Assembly: GCA_003154195.1 (NCBI GenBank)
Contig: PMCS01000033.1
Span: 203-37,197 of the forward strand
Reading direction: 5' to 3'
DNA length: 36,995 nt
Source: Candidatus Omnitrophota bacterium
Lineage (GTDB): Bacteria; Omnitrophota; Gorgyraeia; Duberdicusellales; 4484-171
This document shows, one piece after another, positions 1 to 8,250 of the stretch. Position 1 is the first letter of the stretch; every line of letters starts with the position of its first letter. The notes beneath the pieces were generated by a model that was not told the DNA's origin, did not search any database, and was given only the letters and a program-made list of their open reading frames with translations. Made by a program: the position numbers and the translations under genes.

Positions 1-12
1 CCTTTCTTTATC

Positions 13-45
13 AACTTCGTGCCCTTTGTGCCTTCGTGGTAAAAA
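13..45 (-). repeat. Repeat family D (CACGAAGG words), single arm
   Basis: On the minus strand this reads as three consecutive degenerate units of the type CCACGAAGG / CACAAAGGG / CACGAAG. The same words recur at about 24650, 29442, 33620, 34790 and 35145. Only one arm is inside the window, so its partner may lie before base 1. Confidence 0.6.
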
Positions 46-89
46 TGGGTTTTTTCCGTTTTTCATAAAACTTTTGACACTATCGTTAA

Positions 90-213
90 GTCGACGAACC
101 GGTATATGGTTGCGCGACTCGTTACGGTTACCGTTTACCGTCTATCGGCTTTTTGACGATGGCCGAAGGACGATTGACGTTTCCAGCTATGCAACCGGTT
201 GACGAAGGACGCT
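90..213. repeat. Repeat family H (GGTTGCG/CGGTTACCG words), inverted arms
   Basis: The segment has degenerate arms: GACGAACCGG...GGTTGC near 93-112 faces GCAACCGGTTGACGAAGG near 191-208. It lies between the stop of the first binding-protein gene and the left edge of the window. A related hairpin with the same words is found at 18052-18150. No reading frame here looks coding. Confidence 0.55.
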
Positions 214-223
214 GATGTTTTTG

Positions 224-1201
224 TTACCGGTATGTCTCCACGGCCGATTTAACGACATCCCCGGAAATATTTAATCCGATCGCTTCGGCAACCTTAAGAT
301 TCAAGGCGTAGCCGAGTTTACGCGGCACGGCTATTGGTATTTGGGCCGGTGATTTTCCTTTAAGAACATCCAGGATCATCTCGCCGGTTTGAACTCCCAA
401 ATCCGTATAGTCATAAACGAAACCCAGAAGAGCGCCGGCCTTGACCATATTGGAAGAAAAAACCATGGTCGGTATCTTATTGGTAACAGTATAATTCAAT
501 ACGTAGGCAAGCGAATCTTTATTATAGATGTCCGAGTCGAGCACGAGGATAAACGCCCCGGTATTGTCGCTGGTAAACGACACCATCGCCGACGGCACTT
601 TGGTAGGCTCAGGAACTTCTTGCGCTTTTATCGTTAAACCATCCAGCGAGTTCAGCTCGTCGTAGAAACTGCGGCTCATCCCTTCATAAATAATGCCGAC
701 CTTTCTTAATCCGGGGACGATTTTTCTGATGATCGCCACCTGGACTTGGGCCTGGACCAACAACGATACGCCGCAAATATTGCCGGCCGAAGGCTGCATC
801 GAAGGGACGATTTTAGCCCAAACCGGGTCAACCACCAGGGAAAAAACTACGGCAACATCCTTAAATTCCCCGGCGATCTCTTTCGCCGCACCGACGCCCA
901 ACGGACAGATAACATCATACTTTTTCGCCTTAAGCTGAGCCAGGCAACCCCTGTCTTCGCTGTAAAAAATGTCGATTACCGCGCTGTTCTTATCCGCGTC
1001 AAAAGCCTTTTTTATACCGTTAACCGCGTCGGCGAAATAAGGAACTTTTCGGGAAGATACGACCGCGACGTTCCGGGGATAGGCCAAACCGGGGGAAAAA
1101 AGCCAATATCCGGCCAGTAACGTTAGAATTGTTTTTTTGCAGGAAAACCTCACGACAGCCGGCATTTTTTTATAAGCTGAGTTATCGCGGTTTTTAATCA
1201 T
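224..1201 (-). CDS. ABC-type substrate-binding protein, PF04392 family (copy 1)
   Basis: 325-residue periplasmic binding protein of the ABC_sub_bind (PF04392, TrpX-like) family. Family members deliver small ligands, in some cases aromatic amino acids, to an ABC permease. The N-terminus is a polar stretch of about 24 residues, then a hydrophobic signal segment (about 25-40) and the mature start near NVAVVSSRKVPYF. Family-typical motifs follow: YDVICPLG, FKDVAVVFSLV, SSNMVKAGALLGF and PRKLGYALN. It ends in VETYR. No permease or ATPase gene is in the window. It is very close to the copies at 3951 and 12239 and more distant from the one at 11187. No clear Shine-Dalgarno precedes the ATG; a TTGACA promoter lies just upstream. 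The ligand cannot be told from sequence. Confidence 0.88.
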   Translation of the reverse strand: MIKNRDNSAYKKMPAVVRFSCKKTILTLLAGYWLFSPGLAYPRNVAVVSSRKVPYFADAVNGIKKAFDADKNSAVIDIFYSEDRGCLAQLKAKKYDVICPLGVGAAKEIAGEFKDVAVVFSLVVDPVWAKIVPSMQPSAGNICGVSLLVQAQVQVAIIRKIVPGLRKVGIIYEGMSRSFYDELNSLDGLTIKAQEVPEPTKVPSAMVSFTSDNTGAFILVLDSDIYNKDSLAYVLNYTVTNKIPTMVFSSNMVKAGALLGFVYDYTDLGVQTGEMILDVLKGKSPAQIPIAVPRKLGYALNLKVAEAIGLNISGDVVKSAVETYR

Positions 1202-1247
1202 AGCTGAGTTTTATCATTAAAAAATTTTCATGCTTCGGGATTAAAGT

Positions 1248-1274
1248 ATTTTATCATAACAATACAGATGTCAA
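1248..1274 (-). promoter_or_regulatory. Sigma70-like promoter of binding-protein copy 1
   Basis: Minus-strand TTGACA (1269-1274), 15-bp spacer, TAAAAT (1248-1253), about 40 nt before the ATG. The whole element closely matches the one before copy 2 at 4963-4989, including the TCT after the -35 box and TTATGA before the -10 box. Confidence 0.6.
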
Positions 1275-1299
1275 GGAGTTACTGGGAGAATTTCAATAG

Positions 1300-1364
1300 G
1301 CCAATATTCATTTTAAATTGACCATTGATCATTGGCCATTGGCCAATGACAAATTTAAAATTAT
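1300..1364. repeat. Repeat family A (TTGATCATTGGCCA words), hairpin
   Basis: Degenerate TTGATCA / TTGGCCA units are enclosed by the inverted arms TTTTAAATT and AATTTAAAA. The same word set recurs at 5011-5128 and 18915-19020. It is part of a 440-base gap (1202-1641) with no convincing gene. Confidence 0.6.
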
Positions 1365-1435
1365 CTTTTGCCTTTGGAAAATTTAACCCGCCACAACCCT
1401 CAGTACCTTCGACTCCCTTCGGTCGCTCAGGGTTA

Positions 1436-1505
1436 ATTTTTCCGGCTGTATCCAGCCGGAAAAATTAAAAACCCCGCTTCCCGGGAAAAACCGGAAAGCG
1501 GGGTT
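1436..1505 (-). terminator. Two stacked terminator hairpins after the TonB receptor gene
   Basis: Reading the minus strand, AACCCCGCTTTCCGG pairs with CCCGGGAAGCGGGGTT (1470-1505) and is followed by a T-rich run. A second perfect hairpin, TCCGGCTG/CAGCCGGA flanked by T5 and A5 (1436-1466), follows directly and could work in both directions. The stretch 1506-1641 up to the receptor stop holds only short palindromic words such as CGCGCTTACGCGC and no gene. Confidence 0.7.
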
Positions 1506-1641
1506 AGGGAAACAAATTATTTTAGAGAGTTAAGCCTCATTGCCCAAAATCTGAAGTCGCGCTTACGCGCTCCTACGATTCTGGGTAATTCGACTACCGC
1601 CTCTTGCTTCGCCCTACGGGCTTGCAATCGGCGAAGTCTCA

Positions 1642-3822
1642 TTAAAACTTCATTTTAGCCGTCAGCCAATAGTTGCGCGGCAACTGCATATACTGAATCG
1701 GGTTGAAACTGCCTGTGCCGGCCCAAGAAGCTTCGCAATAGTGATCGTTGAAAATATTGTTGACGTAAAGAGAAACAAGCAAGGTAGCATTTTCCACCTT
1801 GAACTCGCCGAGATTAAGATTAAAGTTGGCAGTCCAGTGCTCATCGATCGTGTACATTTCGCTGGGGATGCCGGTGGCGGGCTGGTAATAAGCATTTATA
1901 ACATTGGCCGCGGTCTTGACCTTGCTCCAATAATCAGCGGTAAGCGCCGCTTCGACCATATTAAAGAACTTATAACTTACGCCCAATTGGGTCTTCATCC
2001 GCGGCACCCAGAGGATAACGCTATCCGCCGCGGTGGTAGCAGGCTGTTCCCGCGTCGGGCTGATACAACGAAACCCGAGAAAGGCGTTAAAATCGCCGTT
2101 GGTCACTTTAAACAAATCCTCTAAGCCCCTGGTCCTAATACCGTTGCCGTTAATCGACAGCTGGGTAGCCGATCCGGTAAAACTGACGCCGGTTGACGTG
2201 ACAATCCGGTTGACCAGATTCATGTCATAAAGGCTTATCTGGTTGCTGCCGCTCCATTTTTCGGCAAGCTTAAACAACTGGTTATAGCTTAATTCGTACA
2301 TCTTCATACTCTGCGGCTCCAAGCCATAACCGCCGGCAGCGTTATTCCGTTTGATTTCGCCGGCAAGCGGGCCGCGAAAACCTTCGCCATAACCTAATTC
2401 AAAAACCGAATTGGTGAGCGGCTGCCAGATCAACGCTACGCGGGGAGAAAACCGTTTCGCGGCTTCGCCGCGTTCGTCGTCAAGATGCGCGCCGGCAACG
2501 AGTTTAAACTTCTCGGTAACCTGCCAGCTGTCCTGAGCGTATAGACCATCGCGGTATAACCGGCCGCTGGCGGTATCGCCCATATAACCTTCATCGATCA
2601 GCGGGAAAGTAGCGCCGGAAGGACTGAGGCTACCGGCACGGTCGTAACGGGTCCAATAATCAAATCCAGCCAGCAAATGATGGTTGCCTAACTGATATTC
2701 CGCCGTAGTCAGCAATTTGTGCTCAAAGGCTTCGTTACGAGCGGTATTGGTTTGCGTGCGCACCAAATCTTTAAAAGAAGTGGCAGTAGATAAATTAGTG
2801 GCATCGTTGCTATCCACCAGAAATTTAGAGTCGTAATAGGAATATTGGTATTCAAACCTTAACGCCAGGCTATTCTCGAATTCGTGTTTCCAGCCGATAT
2901 AATTATGCGTGTCGTCCCGGTTCTGATGGTTATCCTGGAACCCGTAAAAGGCATATTCCATACCGCTGTAATTGGAAGCTTTGTTGAGATTGACGCCGGC
3001 ATAAAAATCTTTATACCGCATATTTAAGCGCAAGGCAAAAGTCTCCTCTTCCATGCGAAAGTTCGTGGGGTCGTTGTCAAAAACGGTGATACCCTTAGTA
3101 TTGGTGTTAAAGTGGCTGCGGCGATAATCATGGGTGTCGACGGCAAACTGCGCTAAATCTTTCCAATCCTGCCGGCCGGTAAAATAGGAAAAAGCGCCGC
3201 CGATGGAAAAATCTTTGCGGTTAGTCCGGAAGGTACCTTCGTACTGGTAACGGCCGGTATCGCCGAGGGACACCGACGCTTCTTTGGTATCGATATCCTC
3301 TTTAGTTTCGCGGCCATGCTTGGTCACGATATTGATAACGCCGTCTAAAGCGCTGCTGCCGTAGACTGACGAGTCAGGCCCCATCACGACTTCGACGCGT
3401 TCAATATCTAATGGTAAATACCAGTTGTTGATCATCACGGTGCCGCCAGACATCGCATTCATTTCCCGGCCATCCATCAATAATAAGGTATTACTGCCGT
3501 TGGAATAAAAACCTCTCTGGCCATATTGACGGTAGTTTAAAGTATTGGACTCATCGGTATTGGGGATGGCGTGGCGCAGGATATCGCCCAGATTGCGCCA
3601 GCCGTAACGCTTGATCTCGTCGGCGGTAATAACGTAAACGGTACCCGGCGCGGTAATCCACGGTTCACTGACCTTGGACGCGACGGTTACCTGAGGCATT
3701 TCCATATAGAACAAGTCTTCCTTACTTTTTTCCGCGCTGGCCGCCGGCTGCTCAGCATAAGCGCCCAGTAACGGTGATACTGCCATAACCGCAAATAATA
3801 CCCCTCTCCAAGCTCTTTTCAT
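1642..3822 (-). CDS. TonB-dependent outer-membrane receptor
   Basis: 726-residue outer-membrane receptor that would import a ligand with energy from TonB-ExbBD. The N-terminus is a signal peptide (MKRAWRGVLFAVMAVSPLLG). A TonB-box-like stretch (MPQVTVASKV) follows near residue 43, then a plug domain of about residues 55-170 (TVYVITADEIKRYG, GQRGF, VEVVMGPDSSVYGSSALDGVINIVTK). The rest is an aromatic-rich beta barrel ending LTAKMKF, with the terminal Phe needed for Bam insertion. ATG 3822 is chosen because AAGGAGG stands 6 nt before it; an in-frame TTG two codons upstream is less likely. It sits between two PF04392 binding proteins, so a shared ligand is plausible but unproven. Barrel sequence does not reveal whether the ligand is a cobamide, siderophore or other. 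Confidence 0.93.
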   Translation of the reverse strand: MKRAWRGVLFAVMAVSPLLGAYAEQPAASAEKSKEDLFYMEMPQVTVASKVSEPWITAPGTVYVITADEIKRYGWRNLGDILRHAIPNTDESNTLNYRQYGQRGFYSNGSNTLLLMDGREMNAMSGGTVMINNWYLPLDIERVEVVMGPDSSVYGSSALDGVINIVTKHGRETKEDIDTKEASVSLGDTGRYQYEGTFRTNRKDFSIGGAFSYFTGRQDWKDLAQFAVDTHDYRRSHFNTNTKGITVFDNDPTNFRMEEETFALRLNMRYKDFYAGVNLNKASNYSGMEYAFYGFQDNHQNRDDTHNYIGWKHEFENSLALRFEYQYSYYDSKFLVDSNDATNLSTATSFKDLVRTQTNTARNEAFEHKLLTTAEYQLGNHHLLAGFDYWTRYDRAGSLSPSGATFPLIDEGYMGDTASGRLYRDGLYAQDSWQVTEKFKLVAGAHLDDERGEAAKRFSPRVALIWQPLTNSVFELGYGEGFRGPLAGEIKRNNAAGGYGLEPQSMKMYELSYNQLFKLAEKWSGSNQISLYDMNLVNRIVTSTGVSFTGSATQLSINGNGIRTRGLEDLFKVTNGDFNAFLGFRCISPTREQPATTAADSVILWVPRMKTQLGVSYKFFNMVEAALTADYWSKVKTAANVINAYYQPATGIPSEMYTIDEHWTANFNLNLGEFKVENATLLVSLYVNNIFNDHYCEASWAGTGSFNPIQYMQLPRNYWLTAKMKF

Positions 3823-3891
3823 CTCCAACCTCCTTTTTGTTCGTGTAGCTTTGAACGCATCGGTTAAAATAAATGCCCAATAATAGTTTTT

Positions 3892-3919
3892 ATTTTACTG
3901 TTTTGACCTCAGTTGTCAA
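3892..3919 (-). promoter_or_regulatory. Sigma70-like promoter of the TonB receptor
   Basis: TTGACA (3914-3919), 16-bp spacer, TAAAAT (3892-3897) on the minus strand, leaving a leader of about 60 nt with a strong AAGGAGG. No Fur-box-like or riboswitch-like structure was recognised in the leader. Confidence 0.6.
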
Positions 3920-3950
3920 CAACTATCTGATTTTTTATCTTTCCGGTTAC

Positions 3951-4928
3951 TTACCGGTAGACTTCCGCGGCCGATTGAACAATGCTACTGGGAATACTTA
4001 ATCCGATATATTCGGCAATCTTAACGTTTAACGCGTAACCGAGTTTACGCGGCGTTGCCACCGGTATTTGGGCCGGTGATTTTCCTTTAAGAACATCCAG
4101 AATCATCTCGCCGGTTTGAACCCCCAGATCATGATAGTCATAAACGCAGCTCATCAGCGCGCCGGCCTTGACCATATTGGAAGAAAAAATCATGGTAGGT
4201 ATTTTATGGGAAGTGGAGTAATTTAAAACATAAGCAAGAGAATCTCTATTATAAATATCCCCGTCAAGCACTACCCAGAATACATCGGTATTATCCCGGT
4301 TGAACGAAACCATCGCCGACGGCACCTTGGTATCCGTAAAAACCTCTTGCGCTTTTATCGTTAAACCATCCAGCGCGTTCATCTCGTCGTAGAAACTGCG
4401 GCTCGCTCCTTCATAAATAATGCCGATTTTTTTTAAGCCAGGGATGATTTTTTTAACCATCTCCACCTGGATCTTAGCCCCGACCATAAGCGTTATGCCG
4501 CAGAAATTACTCCCCGAAGGGCCCAGGGAACGGACAATTTTGGCTTGCACCGGATCGATCACCAGGGAAAAAACTACAGCAACATCCTTAAACTCCCCGA
4601 TGACATCTTTCGCCGCGGCAGCCCCCAGCGGGCAGATGACGTCATACTTTTTAGCTTTGAGCTGATCCAGATAGCCGCTGTCGTCGCTGTAAAAAATGTC
4701 GATTGCCGCTCCGGCGTTATCCGCCGCAAGGACCTTTTTTATACCGTTAACCGTATCGGCAAAAAAAGAAATTTTCCTGGATGAGACAATCGCGACGTTC
4801 TGGGAATAAACCAAACCGGAAGAAAACAGGCAATATCCGGCAAGTAATATTAGAATTATTTTTTGGCGGGAAAACTTTCCGGCAAATGGTATTCTTTTAT
4901 AAAATGGATCTTCGCTGCTTTTGTTCAT
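3951..4928 (-). CDS. ABC-type substrate-binding protein, PF04392 family (copy 2)
   Basis: 325-residue periplasmic binding protein, the same length as copy 1 and near-identical over long stretches (KAKKYDVICPLG, KAGAL, DLGVQTGEMILDVLKGKSPAQIP, PRKLGYALN). ATG 4928 is preferred over an upstream GTG at 4952 because AAGGGGG precedes it and because it gives copy 1's length. A polar N-region of about 24 residues precedes the hydrophobic signal segment (KIILILLAGYCLFSSG). It lies upstream of the TonB receptor on the same strand, but the 120-base gap holds a receptor promoter, so the two need not be cotranscribed. No transporter membrane subunit is nearby. Confidence 0.88.
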   Translation of the reverse strand: MNKSSEDPFYKRIPFAGKFSRQKIILILLAGYCLFSSGLVYSQNVAIVSSRKISFFADTVNGIKKVLAADNAGAAIDIFYSDDSGYLDQLKAKKYDVICPLGAAAAKDVIGEFKDVAVVFSLVIDPVQAKIVRSLGPSGSNFCGITLMVGAKIQVEMVKKIIPGLKKIGIIYEGASRSFYDEMNALDGLTIKAQEVFTDTKVPSAMVSFNRDNTDVFWVVLDGDIYNRDSLAYVLNYSTSHKIPTMIFSSNMVKAGALMSCVYDYHDLGVQTGEMILDVLKGKSPAQIPVATPRKLGYALNVKIAEYIGLSIPSSIVQSAAEVYR

Positions 4929-4962
4929 ACGCCCCCTTTTATTCTTAAGCACTGACGCTGAT

Positions 4963-4989
4963 ATTGTATCATAAAAAAATAGATGTCAA
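4963..4989 (-). promoter_or_regulatory. Sigma70-like promoter of binding-protein copy 2
   Basis: TTGACA (4984-4989), 15-bp spacer, TACAAT (4963-4968) on the minus strand. It is almost the same element as at 1248-1274, which implies that the duplicated unit included its promoter. Confidence 0.6.
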
Positions 4990-5010
4990 GAAACTATTGT
5001 AAGAATTTTA

Positions 5011-5128
5011 GATTGAACATTGGTCATTGATCAATAATCATTTTCTTTGCCTTTGTTATTTTTTCTTCTCCCATTGTAAAATGATCAATGTACAACGCTA
5101 AATTTAAAATTATTTTTACCCTTACTTA
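5011..5128. repeat. Repeat family A, second copy
   Basis: Units of ATTGGTCATTGATCAATAATCATT and their reverse complement (AAAATGATCAATG near 5081) form inverted arms between the helicase stop and the promoter of binding-protein copy 2. The words are shared with 1300-1364. Confidence 0.55.
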
Positions 5129-5144
5129 GCCATTGGTCAAGGGC

Positions 5145-6743
5145 TTAATGAGGGTTTTGATTAGCCGGCTCGATATTTACCGGCCGGCCTTTGATCTGGA
5201 TGCCTTTGACTGCCGTCATAATTTGCCGGGCATTTTCTTTAGCGACTTCGACAAAAGAAAATCGTTCGCAAATACGTATCGCACCGATAGCTTTTGACGA
5301 GATACCCGCCGTTTCGGCGATCGCGCGGACAAAATCTTTGGGTTGGACACCCTGCACCCGGCCGATATTAATAAAAAACCTGACCATGCCGGGTTCGCGC
5401 GCACCAGTATCGCCGAATTCGCCATCGTCCCCGCCTTGCGGCCGGTCGCCATCGCCGACGGCAATCTTGAATAACGCCGCGGCAACGTCCAGCGACGTCA
5501 ACTCTTCTTCGAGGATTTTCTCGACCAAAGTGGTATATTTGCTCAAATGGCCTTCTTTAGCGACACGGCGCACCCGCTCAAGCATCGCATTGAAACGGAC
5601 TTCCGCAACGTCGCTCGCCGAGGGCGGGTTGGAACGTTTGATATGTATCTTGGCGTAACGCTGGATATCTTTCAATTCGTAGATCTCCCGGCCAACCACA
5701 AAGGTAAACGCCCGCCCACTTTTCCCCGCCCGGGCAGTGCGGCCGATGCGGTGCACATAATATTCCTGGTCCTTGGGCAAATCGTAATTAAAAACAATCT
5801 CGACGTCATCCACGTCGATACCACGCGCCGCCACATCCGTAGCGATCAATACGCTGACCTGGCCGTTGCGGAATTTTGCCATGACGCGGTCGCGGCTGGC
5901 CTGGCGCAGGTCGCCATGAAGGGCCTCGACCGGATAACCGCGCGTTTGTAAATGCCCGGCTAATTCGTCCACGCATTTTTTCGTATTGCAAAAAACCAGC
6001 GCCAGCTTCGGGTTATAGAGATCGAGTAAGCGGGAAAGAAGCTCTACTTTCATCGACGGGGTAGTCTCGAAATAGGCCTGCTCGACGGTAGGAACGGTCA
6101 ATTCCTCTCTCGCTATTTTTATCACCTGGGGATGCTTCTGGTATCTTTTGGTAAGTTCTAAAAATTGCGACGGCATGGTCGCGGAGAAAAACGCGGTCTG
6201 CCGTTCTTTAGGAATGCCTCGCAAGATCATCTCGATATCGTCGACAAAACCCATATCGAGCATCACGTCGGCTTCATCCAGGATAACGATTTTTACCGAA
6301 GACAGATTAAGGGTGCGACGCTCCATATGATCCATGACCCGGCCGGGCGTTCCGATAATGACCTGCACGCCCCGCGCTAAAGCGTAAAGCTGGCGCTCAA
6401 TGGGCTGGCCGCCGTATACCGGCAGGACGCAAACGCCTCTCTTATACTTGGAAAGGTTTTTGAATTCCTCGGCAATCTGGATGGCGAGTTCCCTGGTCGG
6501 GCATAGGATGATCGCCTGCGGCCGTTTATCTTTAATGTCAATTTTTTCTAAAATCGGGATGCCGAAGGCGGCGGTTTTTCCCGTGCCGGTCTGGGCCTGG
6601 CCGCATACGTCTTTACCTTCCATCATCGGCCGGATGGCCAACGCTTGAATGGGGGTAGCTTCTTCAAACCCCATATCAACAACCGCTTTTAATAATTCCG
6701 GGGATAAACCTAATTCGTCGAACTTAACTTGTTTGGTATGCAT
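5145..6743 (-). CDS. DEAD-box ATP-dependent RNA helicase with DbpA-type RNA-binding tail
   Basis: 532-residue cytoplasmic RNA helicase of the CsdA/DeaD type, expected to unwind RNA duplexes in ribosome assembly or cold-shock mRNA handling. Motifs in order: Q motif (residues 8-33), Walker A AQTGTGKT (50-57), PTREL (82-86), TPGR (132-135), DEAD (156-159), SAT (187-189), then ATDVAARGID and HRIGRTARAG in the second RecA domain. The C-terminal 75 residues (GMVRFFINIGRVQGVQPKDF to INIEPA-like end) match the DbpA C-terminal RNA-binding fold (PF03880). A linker near residues 430-450 is rich in D, G and E. AAGGAGG stands 13 nt before the ATG, somewhat far; a nearer AAGG may be used instead. Confidence 0.95.
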   Translation of the reverse strand: MHTKQVKFDELGLSPELLKAVVDMGFEEATPIQALAIRPMMEGKDVCGQAQTGTGKTAAFGIPILEKIDIKDKRPQAIILCPTRELAIQIAEEFKNLSKYKRGVCVLPVYGGQPIERQLYALARGVQVIIGTPGRVMDHMERRTLNLSSVKIVILDEADVMLDMGFVDDIEMILRGIPKERQTAFFSATMPSQFLELTKRYQKHPQVIKIAREELTVPTVEQAYFETTPSMKVELLSRLLDLYNPKLALVFCNTKKCVDELAGHLQTRGYPVEALHGDLRQASRDRVMAKFRNGQVSVLIATDVAARGIDVDDVEIVFNYDLPKDQEYYVHRIGRTARAGKSGRAFTFVVGREIYELKDIQRYAKIHIKRSNPPSASDVAEVRFNAMLERVRRVAKEGHLSKYTTLVEKILEEELTSLDVAAALFKIAVGDGDRPQGGDDGEFGDTGAREPGMVRFFINIGRVQGVQPKDFVRAIAETAGISSKAIGAIRICERFSFVEVAKENARQIMTAVKGIQIKGRPVNIEPANQNPH

Positions 6744-6822
6744 ACGTTACCTTGAACCTCCTTAATTAATTTTAAAATGATAACCGTATAATCATCGATC
6801 TCCTTCTCATTTTATACACAAA

Positions 6823-7725
6823 CTATTTATCTTCAAATAAAGATTTACTATTTTTTTGACGCACCGCATCATGCTCGTCATGCCCCAAAACCTGCCCTTC
6901 TCGGATACCGGTCCCCTGGACGTTATCCCAGTTCATCCCGGTTCCAAACCAATCAGACCTACCATGAATCAATTTTCCGTCCTTCTCCATATTGATATTA
7001 CCATTATTTTCGGACACAGGATAAATGACATGTCCATAATCATGATTTTGCACCACCCCTCTATCTCGAAATATGTAGCCGGCATCTTTACCGATAAGCC
7101 AATCATACAGGCTAACATGATAAGATACGTCCTCGCGTTTTTTATCCACCGCGGTCAATCTCTCCCCTGAAATTGTAACCCATCCGTCGGATTTCATTCC
7201 TACCTTTTCTCTATTTATATTTAACATATTTGAAATAATCCCTCTAAGCCGATTGATTTTGACAAAATCCGGTTCAAACACAGCAAGATAAAATATTAAA
7301 ATTACCGGGAACAAGAATAAAAATAATCTGGATACAGAAAAAATCAATCCACGGTCCCAGAATCTTCTTATATCCATTTTAAAATTATTGATTTCCCTTT
7401 CATATCCCATCAATCTTGTTTTCATAGCTACCAGCTCTATTTTTTTCTGTCCTGACTCACCGTCGGGATTAACCAGCCTGTACTTCATAGTAAATCTCCC
7501 CTTCTGAAACACAAAATTACCATCATCGCCTCTCACGCCTATATTGGGGCTGCTTTTAATTATATTTTCTAACTTTTCAAACATTATTTTTCCATAAATT
7601 CTTATTGCCAACTCGATTATCGCAATCAGACTAAGTATGAGAAGCGCAACCCCGCCTAAGAATAGCGAGATAAATGAAACGAATAAAAAAAATTGGTAGG
7701 TACTTTCAGAGATACTATTTATCAC
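6823..7725 (-). CDS. Hypothetical two-transmembrane protein
   Basis: 300 residues, no family recognised. Two hydrophobic segments are visible (about 12-40 and 127-150), separated by a 90-residue polar, Lys-rich loop (GDDGNFVFQKGRF, NPDGESGQKKIELV). The C-terminal half after TM2 is soluble and polar, with YHVSLYDWLIGKDAGY and a Gly/Asn-rich end. Whether that half faces cytoplasm or periplasm is not clear. The start is a GTG; AGGAG lies 12 nt upstream. It follows the small exported protein at 7764-8132 by only 38 bases on the same strand and may be cotranscribed. Codon use resembles its neighbours but is more AT-rich. Confidence 0.6.
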   Translation of the reverse strand: MINSISESTYQFFLFVSFISLFLGGVALLILSLIAIIELAIRIYGKIMFEKLENIIKSSPNIGVRGDDGNFVFQKGRFTMKYRLVNPDGESGQKKIELVAMKTRLMGYEREINNFKMDIRRFWDRGLIFSVSRLFLFLFPVILIFYLAVFEPDFVKINRLRGIISNMLNINREKVGMKSDGWVTISGERLTAVDKKREDVSYHVSLYDWLIGKDAGYIFRDRGVVQNHDYGHVIYPVSENNGNINMEKDGKLIHGRSDWFGTGMNWDNVQGTGIREGQVLGHDEHDAVRQKNSKSLFEDK

Positions 7726-7763
7726 GCGGCCGTTTCGCTCCTATTCATTTTAAATTGTTTCTT

Positions 7764-8132
7764 TCACTCAGCGGTTTTATTCACCATCGCTTCGATATCG
7801 AAATCTTTTTCCAAACAGGTGTTATGGCACGCTTTTACCTTTAATTTTTTTACGGCCTTTAAATCGGGGACTCCAGCATCTACCTGCTGGTAATCTCCTT
7901 TCTGAAAAGTAAAGCTATAAACGATAGGCTGCCGGTCATCGGCAGTCACTTCAATAGATTTTAAATAGTGGATGCGTTCGTCGTGAGGCACAATAGGGTG
8001 CAGAACTTTTACCTGCACCGTGTTGTTGACAAAATCGGGAACAATCGAGATATCTGCCGGCGTATGGGCGAAAGCGGCCTTACCTATTATAATAAGGGCC
8101 AAGAATGTTATTAATAAAAACCTGAATTTCAT
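7764..8132 (-). CDS. Small exported protein with superoxide-reductase-like motifs
   Basis: 122 residues with a clear signal peptide (about 1-22, cleavage after AFA). The mature part has HPIVPHDERIHYLKSIEV followed by a C-terminal KACHNTCLE. Superoxide reductases and related desulfoferrodoxin-like domains carry HP...HYI and CNxHG iron-ligand motifs in the same order and spacing style, so a relative of that beta-sandwich fold is my best guess. The CNxHG motif is not conserved: CHNTC stands in its place, so catalysis cannot be assumed. It could instead bind another metal or be a structural relative. A G-run (AGGGGGGGC) precedes the ATG. Confidence 0.55.
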   Translation of the reverse strand: MKFRFLLITFLALIIIGKAAFAHTPADISIVPDFVNNTVQVKVLHPIVPHDERIHYLKSIEVTADDRQPIVYSFTFQKGDYQQVDAGVPDLKAVKKLKVKACHNTCLEKDFDIEAMVNKTAE

Positions 8133-8147
8133 GCCCCCCCTATTTTA

Positions 8148-8250
8148 CCGTGAAGCCGCAGGACGTCCTTACGGTTCTTCACCACGTCCTACGTCCCAGT
8201 GCCGCAGGCACGAACGTCCCAGCGGCTACTGCCGCGGACGTCCTACGGTC
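8148..8250. repeat. Repeat family I (GGACGTCC words), overlapping the end of the hydrolase gene
   Basis: Repeated words GGACGTCC, GGACGTAGGACGT, GGGACGTTCG and GCCGCAGG with their complements fill the gap between two genes and run into the last codons of the glycoside hydrolase, supplying the TVGRPRQ end and stop. Confidence 0.55.

Noticed and set aside
389-637. Plus-strand ORFs opposite the binding-protein genes (also 4420-4784 and 12671-12991)
   Set aside because: The same antisense frames recur in each paralogue because the genes are alike; they are shadows of the real frame.
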